From UBA12077 sp963665525 (GTDB lineage Bacteria > Bacteroidota > Bacteroidia > Bacteroidales > UBA12077): a stretch of DNA of 64,000 nucleotides. Shown piece after piece: positions 1 to 8,050 of the stretch. The stretch covers positions 3,844,001-3,908,000 of the forward strand of contig OY762280.1 in assembly GCA_963665525.1 (NCBI GenBank), in the 5' to 3' direction. The position numbers and the translations under genes were made by a program. The notes beneath the pieces were generated by a model that saw nothing but the letters and a program-made list of their open reading frames with translations, ran no database searches and was not told the origin of the DNA. Position 1 is the stretch's first letter. The number at the start of each line of letters is the position of its first letter.

Positions 1-190
1 AGGAAGTAAAGGTGCTTTTAGGAATAAATACATGAAAGGGTTTTAATGCTTTTCTTATATATTTTAAAAAGGGCATTTTTTTTATAAGTCCTGATGCTTT
101 TTCATCTATTTGATAAGGATCTACACCTTTGTATTCGTTTTCAACGAACCAGTGATGCATGTTCGCTATGACATCATAAATTTTGTTCAT
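1..190 (-). CDS. Polysaccharide-locus protein, N-terminal part (cut by window edge)
   Basis: An open frame begins with ATG at 190, one base after the stop of the DUF354 gene, and runs off the left edge with no stop, giving 63 residues. The visible part begins MNKIYDVIANMHHWFVENEY and continues with a KGVDPYQIDEKASGL segment. A W-x3-N-x-(Y/F)-x-G-x-DPY opening is, as I recall it, typical of a Bacteroidota exopolysaccharide-locus protein often mislabelled delta-aminolevulinic acid dehydratase, whose fold resembles alpha/alpha-barrel glycan enzymes. Spacing implies co-translation with the upstream glycosyltransferase-like gene. The open frame and start are clear; the family assignment is inference from a short fragment. 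Confidence 0.6.
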   Translation of the reverse strand, partial: MNKIYDVIANMHHWFVENEYKGVDPYQIDEKASGLIKKMPFLKYIRKALKPFHVFIPKSTFTS

Positions 191-191
191 G

Positions 192-1220
192 CTAAGATCT
201 TTCGTTTAAAATATGATCTTCAAAATAATTTATCAACCAGGTATTCAAATCGATTTTTTCGTTTAATAAATCGTTTCGCTTTTGCTTCCACTCTGTTTCA
301 AGATCTTCTTTGTTTACAAGATTAGTAATGGTTTGAACAATATTTGTCTCATCGTTGGGATAAAAACCATAAGCTAGTTTGTACTTTTTTTCCAACTCGT
401 CAATTACCGTTGATTTGCCGATAAATGTATTAATCCGAATGGATGGAATACCCAATACTGCACCCTCGATGGTCATGGTTTGCGAATCAGAAACAATCAT
501 TTTTGAATAAGCTAAAATGTGATGCATATCCCACGGGTCTACCTGATACTCCTTTTTCAATTCGTGACTCTCAACAATTTTATAACCCTTAAATATAGAT
601 TTAATTCTCTTGTATAAGTTTTCTGATATACCCTTTTCTCCAGTATCATGATGAGCAATTAAACCAGATAACCGCATGATGATATATTGCTTTGGTTTTA
701 AGCCGTAAGATTCAACGATACTTCTGTCGGGCAAGAAATTATTTGGGTGAAGGTATGCCATTTCGTGATAAGAAGGGTGTAAAATTCTTTTCTTTTTCCA
801 GCGACTATATTCGATACAATCAGGATTAATGATCTTGCTTGCAAATGGGTAAGAGAGCCAGGTGTAATATTTTACCACTGCATCATCGTCTTCATTAAAA
901 TTGTATGCAGGGATATTGTATTTTCTATTTAAAAAACCTATGCTTGCCGAAGTTCCAAAACTTGCATCAAAGTGATATTTCGTATGTAAACTATAAATTT
1001 GCTTATTTCTGGTTCTCAATTCTAAAAGCATTCCAATCTTTGATGTTCTTGGGGCACTTAGAGAATAACTGTCAATCCTATAATGGTTAAGTAAAACTTC
1101 AGTTACGTCCTTTTTTCTACTAGTAACATAAACGTTATGTTCGTTGCCTTTTAAATACTTTATAAAGTTTTTAAATAAATGAACATGAGCTGGATGACCG
1201 ATATCGAAAAGTAAATTCAT
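192..1220 (-). CDS. DUF354 family protein (glycosyltransferase-like fold)
   Basis: This 342-residue protein opens MNLLFDIGHPAHVHLFKNF, the signature start of DUF354 proteins, which share the two-Rossmann-domain fold of UDP-GlcNAc 2-epimerases and GT-B glycosyltransferases. The first half carries the HPAHVHLF loop; the second half has SDSQTMTIEGAVLGIPSIR at about residues 244-262, resembling the nucleotide-sugar contact region of GT-B enzymes. It starts 2 bp after the family 2 glycosyltransferase and is followed 1 bp later by the gene cut at the window edge, so it belongs to the exopolysaccharide operon. A role in sugar transfer or nucleotide-sugar processing is inferred; substrate unknown. 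No signal peptide or membrane segment is seen. Confidence 0.85.
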   Translation of the reverse strand: MNLLFDIGHPAHVHLFKNFIKYLKGNEHNVYVTSRKKDVTEVLLNHYRIDSYSLSAPRTSKIGMLLELRTRNKQIYSLHTKYHFDASFGTSASIGFLNRKYNIPAYNFNEDDDAVVKYYTWLSYPFASKIINPDCIEYSRWKKKRILHPSYHEMAYLHPNNFLPDRSIVESYGLKPKQYIIMRLSGLIAHHDTGEKGISENLYKRIKSIFKGYKIVESHELKKEYQVDPWDMHHILAYSKMIVSDSQTMTIEGAVLGIPSIRINTFIGKSTVIDELEKKYKLAYGFYPNDETNIVQTITNLVNKEDLETEWKQKRNDLLNEKIDLNTWLINYFEDHILNERS

Positions 1221-1222
1221 GT

Positions 1223-2320
1223 TTATTTGTATAGTCGTTCGTTATCTTGAATATCCATCCACATGGCAAAAAGCAGGGATTGAAATCCGCTTATAAAAAG
1301 AAATAGAAAAGCTAAAAGCGTTACTGAATTTACATTTGCACCTAAGATAGTGGTTTTTATAATTTTGTAAGCAAAAGGAATACTTACAAATAGTAATATG
1401 AATGACAAATGATACAAAATAAACAAAGGGTGAAAATCTCTAAATAAATATTTAACCCATAATCGTTTGATAAAAAGACGCAGTAAAAGAAAGCTAACAC
1501 GTGGAATTACTTTAAAAATCTTCATTTTTGATTTTTCACCAACATTATATATTGGCTTTATTTCTACTTCTTTTAAAGTGCAAAATGCAATATTCAATTT
1601 AACAAGCATATCATTTGGCATTCCATAACTTTTGTAGATTTTATAAATAGGAAATGAATTAAGAGCTTTTTTCGAAATCGCAGTATAGCCGGTTTGAGTA
1701 TCCGACACATGCCAATAACCCGATGCCATTTTTGTTAAAATAGATAATATGGAATTTCCAAAAAATCGGGTTTTAGGAATTACAAACCACGAACTGCGAT
1801 GTATAAGCCTGTTTCCTTTTACATAATCTACATCTTCGTTAACTACAGGCATACAGATGGATTTCAATTCATCCGGATCCATTTGTCCATCACCTGCCAT
1901 TACTGCTGTACAATCAATACCATGATCTTTTGCCCATTTATAACCTCTGGCAATTGCAGCACCAACACCTTTGTTTTTAAGTTGATTAATTAGTATAATG
2001 CGATCGCTTTCTTCATTTTTATTTGCTATTTCCGAAGGAGTAAAATATTTAATTTCCTGCATATTTTTTTCCTGGATTAAATAATCAGCATAATTATAAT
2101 CATTCTTTTCAATTTTGTCAGGAAATGAAGAAATTATGTCTTTGTTACTAGAATCAGATTGTATGTGCTTTTTTACAACATCAATAGTTTTGTCTTTTGA
2201 AGCATCGTTTACTACAATGATGCGATCAACAAAGTTGGGCATTGTTTCAATAACACGCCCAATTTGTTTTTCCTCATTATAAGCAGGTACAACAACCGCT
2301 ACTGTTTTAGAGTTTAACAT
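1223..2320 (-). CDS. Family 2 glycosyltransferase (DPM1-like, membrane anchored)
   Basis: 365 residues. The N-terminus VAVVVPAYNEEKQIGRVIE and the motif AGDGQMDPDEL (about residues 141-151, metal-binding DxD type) mark a GT-A family 2 transferase like dolichyl- or polyprenyl-phosphate sugar synthases. A C-terminal region of two hydrophobic segments (about 297-317 and 330-352) would anchor it to the inner membrane with the catalytic domain in the cytoplasm. An insertion of roughly 45-50 charged residues lies between the first beta-alpha unit (VVNDASKDKT) and the KNKGVGAAIARG helix, where relatives usually have about 20. It lies 47 bp after the tyrosine kinase and 2 bp before DUF354, in the exopolysaccharide operon. 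A role in glycan repeat-unit synthesis is inferred. Confidence 0.9.
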   Translation of the reverse strand: MLNSKTVAVVVPAYNEEKQIGRVIETMPNFVDRIIVVNDASKDKTIDVVKKHIQSDSSNKDIISSFPDKIEKNDYNYADYLIQEKNMQEIKYFTPSEIANKNEESDRIILINQLKNKGVGAAIARGYKWAKDHGIDCTAVMAGDGQMDPDELKSICMPVVNEDVDYVKGNRLIHRSSWFVIPKTRFFGNSILSILTKMASGYWHVSDTQTGYTAISKKALNSFPIYKIYKSYGMPNDMLVKLNIAFCTLKEVEIKPIYNVGEKSKMKIFKVIPRVSFLLLRLFIKRLWVKYLFRDFHPLFILYHLSFILLFVSIPFAYKIIKTTILGANVNSVTLLAFLFLFISGFQSLLFAMWMDIQDNERLYK

Positions 2321-2367
2321 TTTATATTATTTATTTGCAAAAATCATTATAAGAGAAATATAATTTC

Positions 2368-4746
2368 TTAAAGCTTTATCTTTCCTTTATCTTTAGAATA
2401 ATAGTTATATCCATATCCGTATCCATATCCATATCCGTATCCATATTCATAACCGTAATACTTTTTGATTTTTATATCATTAACCAGAATGTTAATTTTT
2501 TTAAGACGGTTTTCATGGCTAATTTTATTTATAAATTCAAGCACATGTTTTGATGAGTATTTCTGTCGTATTATAAATATATTCGTATCAGAATATTTTC
2601 CTAATAATAATGCGTCTGTTACTATTGCAACCGGAGGAGTATCAATGATAATAAAATCGAAATGTTCCTTAGTATAAACGAAGAAATTCTCCGTAGCCTT
2701 TGTTTCAATTAATTCTGCAGGGTTTGGAGGTACTGGCCCCGAAGGAGCAATCCAAAGGTTTTCAATGTGTGTTGGTTTTATAATATCATCATATTTGTTT
2801 TGTCCGATTAGCATTGTGGAAACTCCTATATCATTTGGAGTTTCAAACATTTTATGAATGCTTGGTTTTCTTAAATCAAATCCAATCAGCAGAGTTTTTT
2901 TATTAGCCATGGCTAAAATAGTTGCAAGGTTAATAGCTGCAAATGTTTTACCTTCACCACTAATAGTCGATGTAAGCATTATCGTATTTTTATCTTCATT
3001 ATGCAATACGTACTGTAAATTGGTCCGCAATGTTCGGAACGATTCAGCTATGCTTGACTTAGGATCAATATAAACAGGAATGTCATTATGTACTTCGTTG
3101 TGTCCAATTGTAGCTATTATAGGAATATTAGTGTTTCTTTCAATGTCTTTTTTATTTTCAATTTTTGTATTCAGAAAATCTACAATCAAAATAATAAGAG
3201 CAGGAAATCCAAGCCCTAAGATTAGTGCTAGTGTATAGTTTTTTGATCTTTTAGGAGAAAGCATTCTAATGTTTTCTGGCATAGCCGGATCTAAAACTTT
3301 ATTATTAGAAATATTTGAAGCTTTAGCAATTCCAGCTTCTGCTCTTTTTTCTAAAAGAAAAGTATATAAATCATTATTTAGCTCATATTCTCTTTTAATA
3401 TTTATTAAGTTTCTTTCATTCTGAGGCAATTTGCTAATTTCTTTTTCAATTTCCAGCAATTCTTTATTTATTTGCTCTTGGTTAATATGATTTAAATTTT
3501 TACCTGTTTTAACTTTTTCGTTAAGACCTTCTTTTAGCAAATTGAGCTCTTGCTGAAGTATTTTTATGTTAGCTGTTAGCTTATTAGTGTATGCCTTAAT
3601 TCTATTAAGATTTAATAGCTTTTCGTTATAATTCTTAACCAAACTTTCTAAAGATGGATTGGTAATATTTAAGGATGTTGGATTTATGATGGGTTCCTGA
3701 TTTGTTTTTTCAAGTAAATAATTTTCAATATAGTCATAATACCGATCATTAATTTCTGTTTCTAACTTGCTTTTTTGCATCAAATTCAGGTTTTCAAACA
3801 ACATATTTCCTTTTTGTCCTAGATCCAAGATCTGATTTGCAGTTCGAAAATCTTGCAAACGACGTTCAACTCTATTTAATGAATCTAGTATAATTTTTAG
3901 TTGTTCATCAATAAAATTGATTGTGTTTTGTGCTTGTTTGTTTTTTTCATTTAAATCAGACTGAATATAAACCTCGGATAGTTTATTTAAATAAACCGCC
4001 ATCTTTTCAGGCACAAATCCTGTAATTCGAAGCGTTAAAATAGATCCGCGCTCTTCATTAGGAACAACATTTAATTTTGCTTGATACTGTTTTATTAACG
4101 AATTTTTATTGTTAAAATAGAAATAGTATTTATTGGATAATTTATCTTCAAATTTAAAATTTTCAGGATCACTTAATACAATTTTAAAGTTAAAGTTGTT
4201 ATGTTTAAAAGTTTCTCCAAATTTCATTTCTTGTTTAATATTGTACTGATCATTAATTTCCAGTAGAAAGTGGGTTTTACTTAAAATTTTCACATAAATA
4301 GGATATCGGTTTTGTTGTTTAATAGAGCTATCTGGTATGACAATAAATGGATTCGTGTGATATATTTTACTTTCTGCAATTTCACGACGACCTACACTTA
4401 CATAAGTTACTCCGAAGTCCAGTTGCTCAATAGCCTGCTTGGCTAATGAGTATGATTTTAATATTGTTATTTCATTTACCACTTCAGATCTTAAACGGCG
4501 ACGATTCATTCCTAATTCAGAAATTAATGCATTAATACTTCCAGCTTCAACTTCATTATTCCCAATAATAACAGAAGAACTAATGGTATAAGTTGGTTCC
4601 GAATAACGATTCACCATATAAGCAATACTTAAAGCAATACCTAATGCAATGGCAAACCAGTACCAGTTAAAGAGGAATTTGAAGAAGTATTTTTTAATGT
4701 CGATGGATTCTTCTTGGTATATGTTGTGTTGGGGGTTGGTTTCCAT
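2368..4746 (-). CDS. Exopolysaccharide Wzz-type chain regulator fused to BY-type tyrosine autokinase
   Basis: 792 residues: a Wzz-like periplasmic domain between two membrane segments (about 24-44 and 505-528), a long coiled-coil section (about 265-470) and a cytoplasmic bacterial tyrosine kinase domain. Walker A is STISGEGKT (about 594-602), Walker A-prime is LLIGFDLRKP (about 622, with Gly where the first Asp of DxD usually stands, a variant I believe is common in Bacteroidota), and Walker B is FIIIDTPPV (about 697). The tail is a cluster of 12 tyrosines made mainly of Gly-Tyr pairs, the expected autophosphorylation site. The family (Wzc) controls polymer length and export together with the Wza-type porin encoded upstream at 6551-7336. 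The gene starts 178 bp after a four-helix-bundle gene. Confidence 0.95.
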   Translation of the reverse strand: METNPQHNIYQEESIDIKKYFFKFLFNWYWFAIALGIALSIAYMVNRYSEPTYTISSSVIIGNNEVEAGSINALISELGMNRRRLRSEVVNEITILKSYSLAKQAIEQLDFGVTYVSVGRREIAESKIYHTNPFIVIPDSSIKQQNRYPIYVKILSKTHFLLEINDQYNIKQEMKFGETFKHNNFNFKIVLSDPENFKFEDKLSNKYYFYFNNKNSLIKQYQAKLNVVPNEERGSILTLRITGFVPEKMAVYLNKLSEVYIQSDLNEKNKQAQNTINFIDEQLKIILDSLNRVERRLQDFRTANQILDLGQKGNMLFENLNLMQKSKLETEINDRYYDYIENYLLEKTNQEPIINPTSLNITNPSLESLVKNYNEKLLNLNRIKAYTNKLTANIKILQQELNLLKEGLNEKVKTGKNLNHINQEQINKELLEIEKEISKLPQNERNLINIKREYELNNDLYTFLLEKRAEAGIAKASNISNNKVLDPAMPENIRMLSPKRSKNYTLALILGLGFPALIILIVDFLNTKIENKKDIERNTNIPIIATIGHNEVHNDIPVYIDPKSSIAESFRTLRTNLQYVLHNEDKNTIMLTSTISGEGKTFAAINLATILAMANKKTLLIGFDLRKPSIHKMFETPNDIGVSTMLIGQNKYDDIIKPTHIENLWIAPSGPVPPNPAELIETKATENFFVYTKEHFDFIIIDTPPVAIVTDALLLGKYSDTNIFIIRQKYSSKHVLEFINKISHENRLKKINILVNDIKIKKYYGYEYGYGYGYGYGYGYNYYSKDKGKIKL
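2407..2442 (-). repeat. Hexamer tandem repeat coding the Gly-Tyr tail of the kinase
   Basis: Six consecutive GGA-TAY codon pairs (GGATAT or GGATAC) encode six Gly-Tyr units inside the tyrosine cluster. Because the unit is 6 bp, gain or loss by slippage keeps the frame and only changes the number of phosphorylatable tyrosines. Confidence 0.85.
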
Positions 4747-4924
4747 GATTTCTTTTTTTACAAAAAATTATGCTTTGATTCATTGATTAGGCTATTAAGT
4801 AAAAAGTTTAAAGGCAAAAGTAAAAAGTGGATTTCAAGTGTAAAGTTTAAAGTAAAAGGTAAAAAGTGTTTTCAAGTTTATAGAAATAAATTCTTTTGCC
4901 TTTTTCCTTTTAACCTTTTCCTTA
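4747..4924. other. Non-coding spacer with short AAAGT-rich repeats
   Basis: This 178-bp spacer upstream of the kinase gene contains imperfect short repeats of the type AAAGTAAAAAGTG and GTTTAAAG. I see no convincing gene or terminator. A matching pyrimidine-rich copy of the motif lies on the other side of the four-helix-bundle gene (5293-5325), so the gene appears to sit in a repeat-flanked cassette. Confidence 0.5.
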
Positions 4925-5293
4925 TTAGGTCTTTTTCCTTGTTGAATTGGTTTTACTTACTATAGATCCTAATATATTTTTGAGTTGTTGAGATTCGTCT
5001 ACTAAATATTCTAATTCTTCATTTATTAATTTTCCAGGTAAAGTTTCTTTTATAATCCTAAGCCAATAATTAGACTCACGCATTTCTTTTAATGAGATAT
5101 TTGTTTTATTATGGAAATCGGCTCTGGATGATCCTGCTTGCGCTTCTTCGTAGTTTGCACCTGTAGATGTTGCGCTTTTCGCTAATTGATATCTAATAAC
5201 TTTAAATTCAGGTGTATTTGGAAGCGAAGTTAAGTATTTTAATACCCGAACTGCAAAATTAAATAGTCTTTTTGTTAAGTCATTTGTGCTCAT
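4925..5293 (-). CDS. Four-helix-bundle protein (S23 / 23S rRNA intervening-sequence family), copy 1
   Basis: 122 residues matching the S23 four-helix-bundle family: RLFNFAVRVLKYLTSLP, then QLAKSATSTGANYEEAQAGS, then NKTNISLKEMRESNYWLRII, with the typical GANYEEA and E(S/T)xYWLxxx elements. Family members were first found inside 23S rRNA intervening sequences, but in Bacteroidota most are free-standing and of unknown function; the fold is shared with the Avd accessory protein of diversity-generating retroelements. No reverse transcriptase or variable repeat is nearby. It lies between export and kinase genes of the polysaccharide locus in repeat-rich DNA and probably has no direct sugar role. 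Two relatives occur at 7437-7793 and 10083-10438. Confidence 0.85.
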   Translation of the reverse strand: MSTNDLTKRLFNFAVRVLKYLTSLPNTPEFKVIRYQLAKSATSTGANYEEAQAGSSRADFHNKTNISLKEMRESNYWLRIIKETLPGKLINEELEYLVDESQQLKNILGSIVSKTNSTRKKT

Positions 5294-5362
5294 TTACTTT
5301 AAACTTTTTCCTTTTTCCTTGTTTTGATCACAATTAATAATATTTCAATGATCAAGTATTTT

Positions 5363-5482
5363 ATGTCACCCTGATCCTGATAGCTATAGGGATGTCGAAG
5401 GGTTAATCGTTTAATTGATTTGTTATTCTTAGTATTTCGTAATGCATGCTTCGATCATGTTTTGACAAGCTCAACATGACAT
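5363..5482. repeat. MITE/REP-like intergenic element A
   Basis: A 120-bp element bounded by inverted ATGTCA and TGACAT. The left part is CACCCTGATCCTGA and continues to GTCGAAGGG; the right part has GCTTCGAT and GACAAGCTCAACATGACA, so the ends are complementary over much of their length. It codes for nothing. The layout resembles interspersed elements widespread in Bacteroidota and may fold as a hairpin. Confidence 0.6.
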
Positions 5483-5576
5483 TACTCAGCATGATATCGT
5501 TTTTTCTAATAACTCTAAAATCAAAGTTTCCAGCTTTTTGTTTCTCTTTCTCCTATCACAATTCACTCCCGATAAC

Positions 5577-5594
5577 TCCCGAAAGCTTTCGGGA
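5577..5594. repeat. Perfect 18-bp palindrome
   Basis: TCCCGAAAGCTTTCGGGA is a perfect inverted repeat with no loop. It lies in non-coding DNA; no T-tract follows on either strand, so a terminator role is doubtful. Confidence 0.6.
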
Positions 5595-5714
5595 CGAGAG
5601 GGGTAATGTGTAATTTTTTAGTTTTCTTTTTTTCAGATGCTGTCAGGTCTTTCCAATTTTTATGATATAGTTATCTTAAATTCTATCTAGTTGCTTTTCA
5701 CTATGGACTATCAA

Positions 5715-6053
5715 CTAATTACTATTTTCCTTTTCATAAATAACTTTTCCTTTTGTATCAATGTGTCTTTTTAAGGATAAATTTGACAATCCATTATAGT
5801 CTAATACATCAATAAAATAGGGTATAGGGAGTTCCTGATTTAGTATACTACTAAGCCGTGTTTTTATTTGGTCATTAATGTTTGCACCTACAATAGCCAG
5901 ATCGATATCTGAGCCTTTTTTAAAATTTCCCATAGCACGGGAACCATAAATAATTACCTTTTCTATTTCCGGGAATGATATAAAACTTTTTAAGATCAAT
6001 GAAAATGATTTATCATATATTCCGTAACTATTTATTACTTCTGAAGAATTCAT
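5715..6053 (-). CDS. MNT-type nucleotidyltransferase (HEPN/MNT pair, antitoxin-like)
   Basis: 112 residues with the minimal nucleotidyltransferase motif YGSRAMGNFKKGSDIDLAIV (GSxxxG...GSDIDLAI; about residues 36-55), carrying both aspartates of the DxD metal site. Small MNT proteins pair with HEPN proteins; in characterised pairs the MNT enzyme adds nucleotides to the HEPN toxin and silences it. The start overlaps the end of the HEPN gene by 26 bp, indicating translational coupling. The placement inside an exopolysaccharide locus suggests a mobile cassette. The HI0073/HI0074 type is the closest family; toxin-antitoxin activity is inferred and not shown. Confidence 0.88.
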   Translation of the reverse strand: MNSSEVINSYGIYDKSFSLILKSFISFPEIEKVIIYGSRAMGNFKKGSDIDLAIVGANINDQIKTRLSSILNQELPIPYFIDVLDYNGLSNLSLKRHIDTKGKVIYEKENSN

Positions 6054-6429
6054 ATAGTTTAATTATTTCAGGGTAATATGATTTTTGAATGGATTCCAAT
6101 GCCATTTCAAAATTTGTTTGATCATATGTATGTGCTAAAAGATTTCTTTTTTCAAGCATATCTATCCACACTTCGCCATTATTTAAAACTTCAACATGAA
6201 ATCCTTGTTTTAATGTTTCTCGTGGATATTGAGTAACAATTCCTTCTGATTCCAGATAATCCTTTAATGTTTTCCAGGCTAATTCAAAAGTGTATTCAAA
6301 TCGTTGGATTAAACCTTCTTTAGCCAGATCATCCAGGCTGTCAAATTTATTTATGGCATCGCTAAGTTGTAAATAGGCTTTTTCAAAGTTTTCGAATCGT
6401 TGTTTCCAGCGTATTTCTTTTTGATTCAT
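6028..6429 (-). CDS. HEPN domain protein (nucleotidyltransferase substrate-binding, HI0074 family)
   Basis: 133 residues, all-helical, with RFEYTFELAWKTLKDYLE (about 44-61) and the HEPN ribonuclease-type motif R-x4-H in EKRNLLAHTYD (about 92-102). HI0074-type proteins form a complex with the MNT partner encoded by the overlapping gene downstream. The R-x4-H motif is intact, so an active RNase toxin is possible; alternatively it is only a binding subunit. It lies 121 bp downstream of the Wza-type gene on the same strand, separated by a pyrimidine-rich spacer. Confidence 0.88.
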   Translation of the reverse strand: MNQKEIRWKQRFENFEKAYLQLSDAINKFDSLDDLAKEGLIQRFEYTFELAWKTLKDYLESEGIVTQYPRETLKQGFHVEVLNNGEVWIDMLEKRNLLAHTYDQTNFEMALESIQKSYYPEIIKLYEFFRSNK

Positions 6430-6550
6430 TTTTAGCCGTTTATGGTATAGGTTGTATGATTAACATTATTATTGCCTTTTTTCTCTTCCCTCTAGTCCTT
6501 TTCACCATATCTCTCTTTTCCTTTTCTTCTTTTGCCTTTTTCTTTGTTTA

Positions 6551-7336
6551 CTAATTTAAAAGATTAAGTATTAAAGCTACAGCGGTTAATGTTGAGGACA
6601 ATGCACTGATGACAAAGACATAATCCGAAGCTTGCTCTCTGAATAAGGTTGATTTTAATGGTTCCACATAAATAATGTCGTTGGGCATGATATAGTATAA
6701 ATCTGAATCTACAATATCTCCTTTGGCCAAATTAATACGATAAGTTTGCGTTCCTTCTGCGGTTTGTCGTAATAACAAGATTTTTTTACGATTACCATTA
6801 TAGGATATGTCCCCTCCATAAGCCAGTGCTTCCATAATGTTTACCTGGTTGGCGGTAATTTGTTTAACACCGGGAGCTTTCACTTCGCCCAATAGCGTGA
6901 ATTTAAAGTTGGCCAGCTTGGCAATGATTTGTGGGTTTTTTAAATATCGATAGGCTCTTTGTTTAATACTGTCTTGTGCCTGATCAATATTTAATCCTGA
7001 AATGTAAATCTTTTCCAGTAAGGGCATTTCAATGTATCCCGAGTCATTTACCAAATAGCCTGTATAAAACATACTTTCGGGTCTTAAAGCCTGGGTGCTG
7101 GTTGTGCTCATGGTGGGATTAAACAGCTCGTTAATTTCTTTATTCTCCGTTAAAATTTGAATGTATAACAAGTCACCGGGTTGAATCTGGTAGCCCGGTT
7201 TGTTCTTTGCAAAGATATCTGTATCGCGGGTTTCTTCGATGTCTTGTAAGTAGGTTAGCTTTTCGTAGGAATTACACGAACTGAACATTAATGCTAAAAT
7301 GATCAGCCGTAAAATATTTTTATGGTTCAGCTTCAT
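6551..7336 (-). CDS. Polysaccharide export outer-membrane lipoprotein (Wza type)
   Basis: The chosen start is ATG at 7336, giving 261 residues beginning MKLNHKNILRLIILALMFSS followed by the lipobox cysteine; an in-frame upstream start would add 18 residues before the signal peptide and is unlikely. After the lipobox come a polysaccharide export domain (YQIQPGDLLYIQIL, about 49-62) and an SLBB-like domain (FTLLGEVKAPGVKQI, about 147-161), then a C-terminal hydrophobic helix (YVFVISALSSTLTAVALILN) of the kind that lines the outer-membrane pore in Wza. It partners with the Wzc-type kinase encoded at 2368-4746. The two genes are separated by accessory cassettes, where many loci have them adjacent. 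Confidence 0.92.
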   Translation of the reverse strand: MKLNHKNILRLIILALMFSSCNSYEKLTYLQDIEETRDTDIFAKNKPGYQIQPGDLLYIQILTENKEINELFNPTMSTTSTQALRPESMFYTGYLVNDSGYIEMPLLEKIYISGLNIDQAQDSIKQRAYRYLKNPQIIAKLANFKFTLLGEVKAPGVKQITANQVNIMEALAYGGDISYNGNRKKILLLRQTAEGTQTYRINLAKGDIVDSDLYYIMPNDIIYVEPLKSTLFREQASDYVFVISALSSTLTAVALILNLLN

Positions 7337-7364
7337 ATTTGTTTGTTTTCTTTTTGTCGTTCGT

Positions 7365-7433
7365 TCAATTAACAATACTTCAATGATCAATTAACAATTA
7401 GCAATTAGCAATTACCAGTAATCAATAATTAAT
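7365..7433. repeat. AT-rich CAATTA-type short repeats
   Basis: A run of imperfect repeats such as CAATTAACAATTAGCAATTA lies between the Wza gene and four-helix-bundle copy 2. Similar tracts occur at 7815-7845, 8586-8675 and 10447-10478. They are non-coding. Confidence 0.6.
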
Positions 7434-7436
7434 GGA

Positions 7437-7793
7437 TTAGGTTTTTATCCTGGTTTTTTTGAGAATTGAAAATAAGATTTTAGCCAATTCATCAGCCTTT
7501 TCATATAATGATTTAAATTCTAAAGAATCAATATATTCTGTTTCCTTTAAAAGGCTTAACCAATATTTAGTTTCTAAACACTCTTTATATGAAATAGAAA
7601 TTTTACTGGAGAAGTCTGCTTCAGATATAGCACCATTTGCTTCTGAAATATTTGCTCCAATAGATGTCCCACTTTTTAATAATTGTTTGGATAATATATA
7701 TTCTTTATGATCTGAAACCATCTTTTTGTATAAAAAGACGATTTGCTTTGCAAATTCAAATGACTTATCAAGTGCAGGATTATCTTTTTTCAA
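7437..7793 (-). CDS. Four-helix-bundle protein (S23 family), copy 2
   Basis: 118 residues: NPALDKSFEFAKQIVFLYK, LLKSGTSIGANISEANGAIS and KISISYKECLETKYWLSLLK, the three conserved blocks of the S23 four-helix-bundle family, with a basic C-terminus (KKTRIKT). It is much closer to the broken copy at 10083-10438 than to copy 1. It lies between the antiterminator and the Wza-type gene within the polysaccharide operon and is bordered on both sides by AT-rich repeats and by element B, which suggests insertion as a cassette. Function is unknown. Confidence 0.85.
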   Translation of the reverse strand: MKKDNPALDKSFEFAKQIVFLYKKMVSDHKEYILSKQLLKSGTSIGANISEANGAISEADFSSKISISYKECLETKYWLSLLKETEYIDSLEFKSLYEKADELAKILFSILKKTRIKT

Positions 7794-7936
7794 AATCTTT
7801 TTATTATAAAAAATGGATCATTGTGCAATTGAAAAATTGTTAATTGTTATGCATGGCTCCGCTTCCTCAGTCACAGTTTCCTTTTGCTGGGATGTGTCCG
7901 AACAAGCGTTTTATTATTATTCTAGAATCCTATAGT

Positions 7937-8020
7937 GTCATTCCCTCCCTATAGTTATCGGGATGATTGGGAATCTAATTAATAATACACAATATAGATT
8001 CCCGTTTTCACGGGAATGAC
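7937..8020. repeat. MITE/REP-like intergenic element B
   Basis: An 84-bp non-coding element with terminal inverted repeats GTCATTCCC and GGGAATGAC. The left arm includes ATAGTTATCGGGATGA and the right arm GATTCCCGTTTTCACGGG, itself a hairpin. Elements C (11448-11536) and D (13490-13560) share the same ends. Confidence 0.7.
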
Positions 8021-8050
8021 ATCATTGAATTTTTACTAAATCAAATATAA

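Larger units (their letters stand above)
5294..5714. other. 421-bp gene-free stretch in the polysaccharide locus
   Basis: It holds element A (5363-5482), a perfect 18-bp palindrome (5577-5594) and pyrimidine-rich tracts. The segment TTCAATGATCAA (about 5345-5356) recurs at 7379-7390. No supported ORF, tRNA or terminator with a clear T-tract is seen. Confidence 0.6.

Noticed and set aside
4714..4965. 83-residue plus-strand ORF over the kinase 5-prime end and spacer
   Set aside because: It reads antisense through the kinase start and short repeats; no family features.
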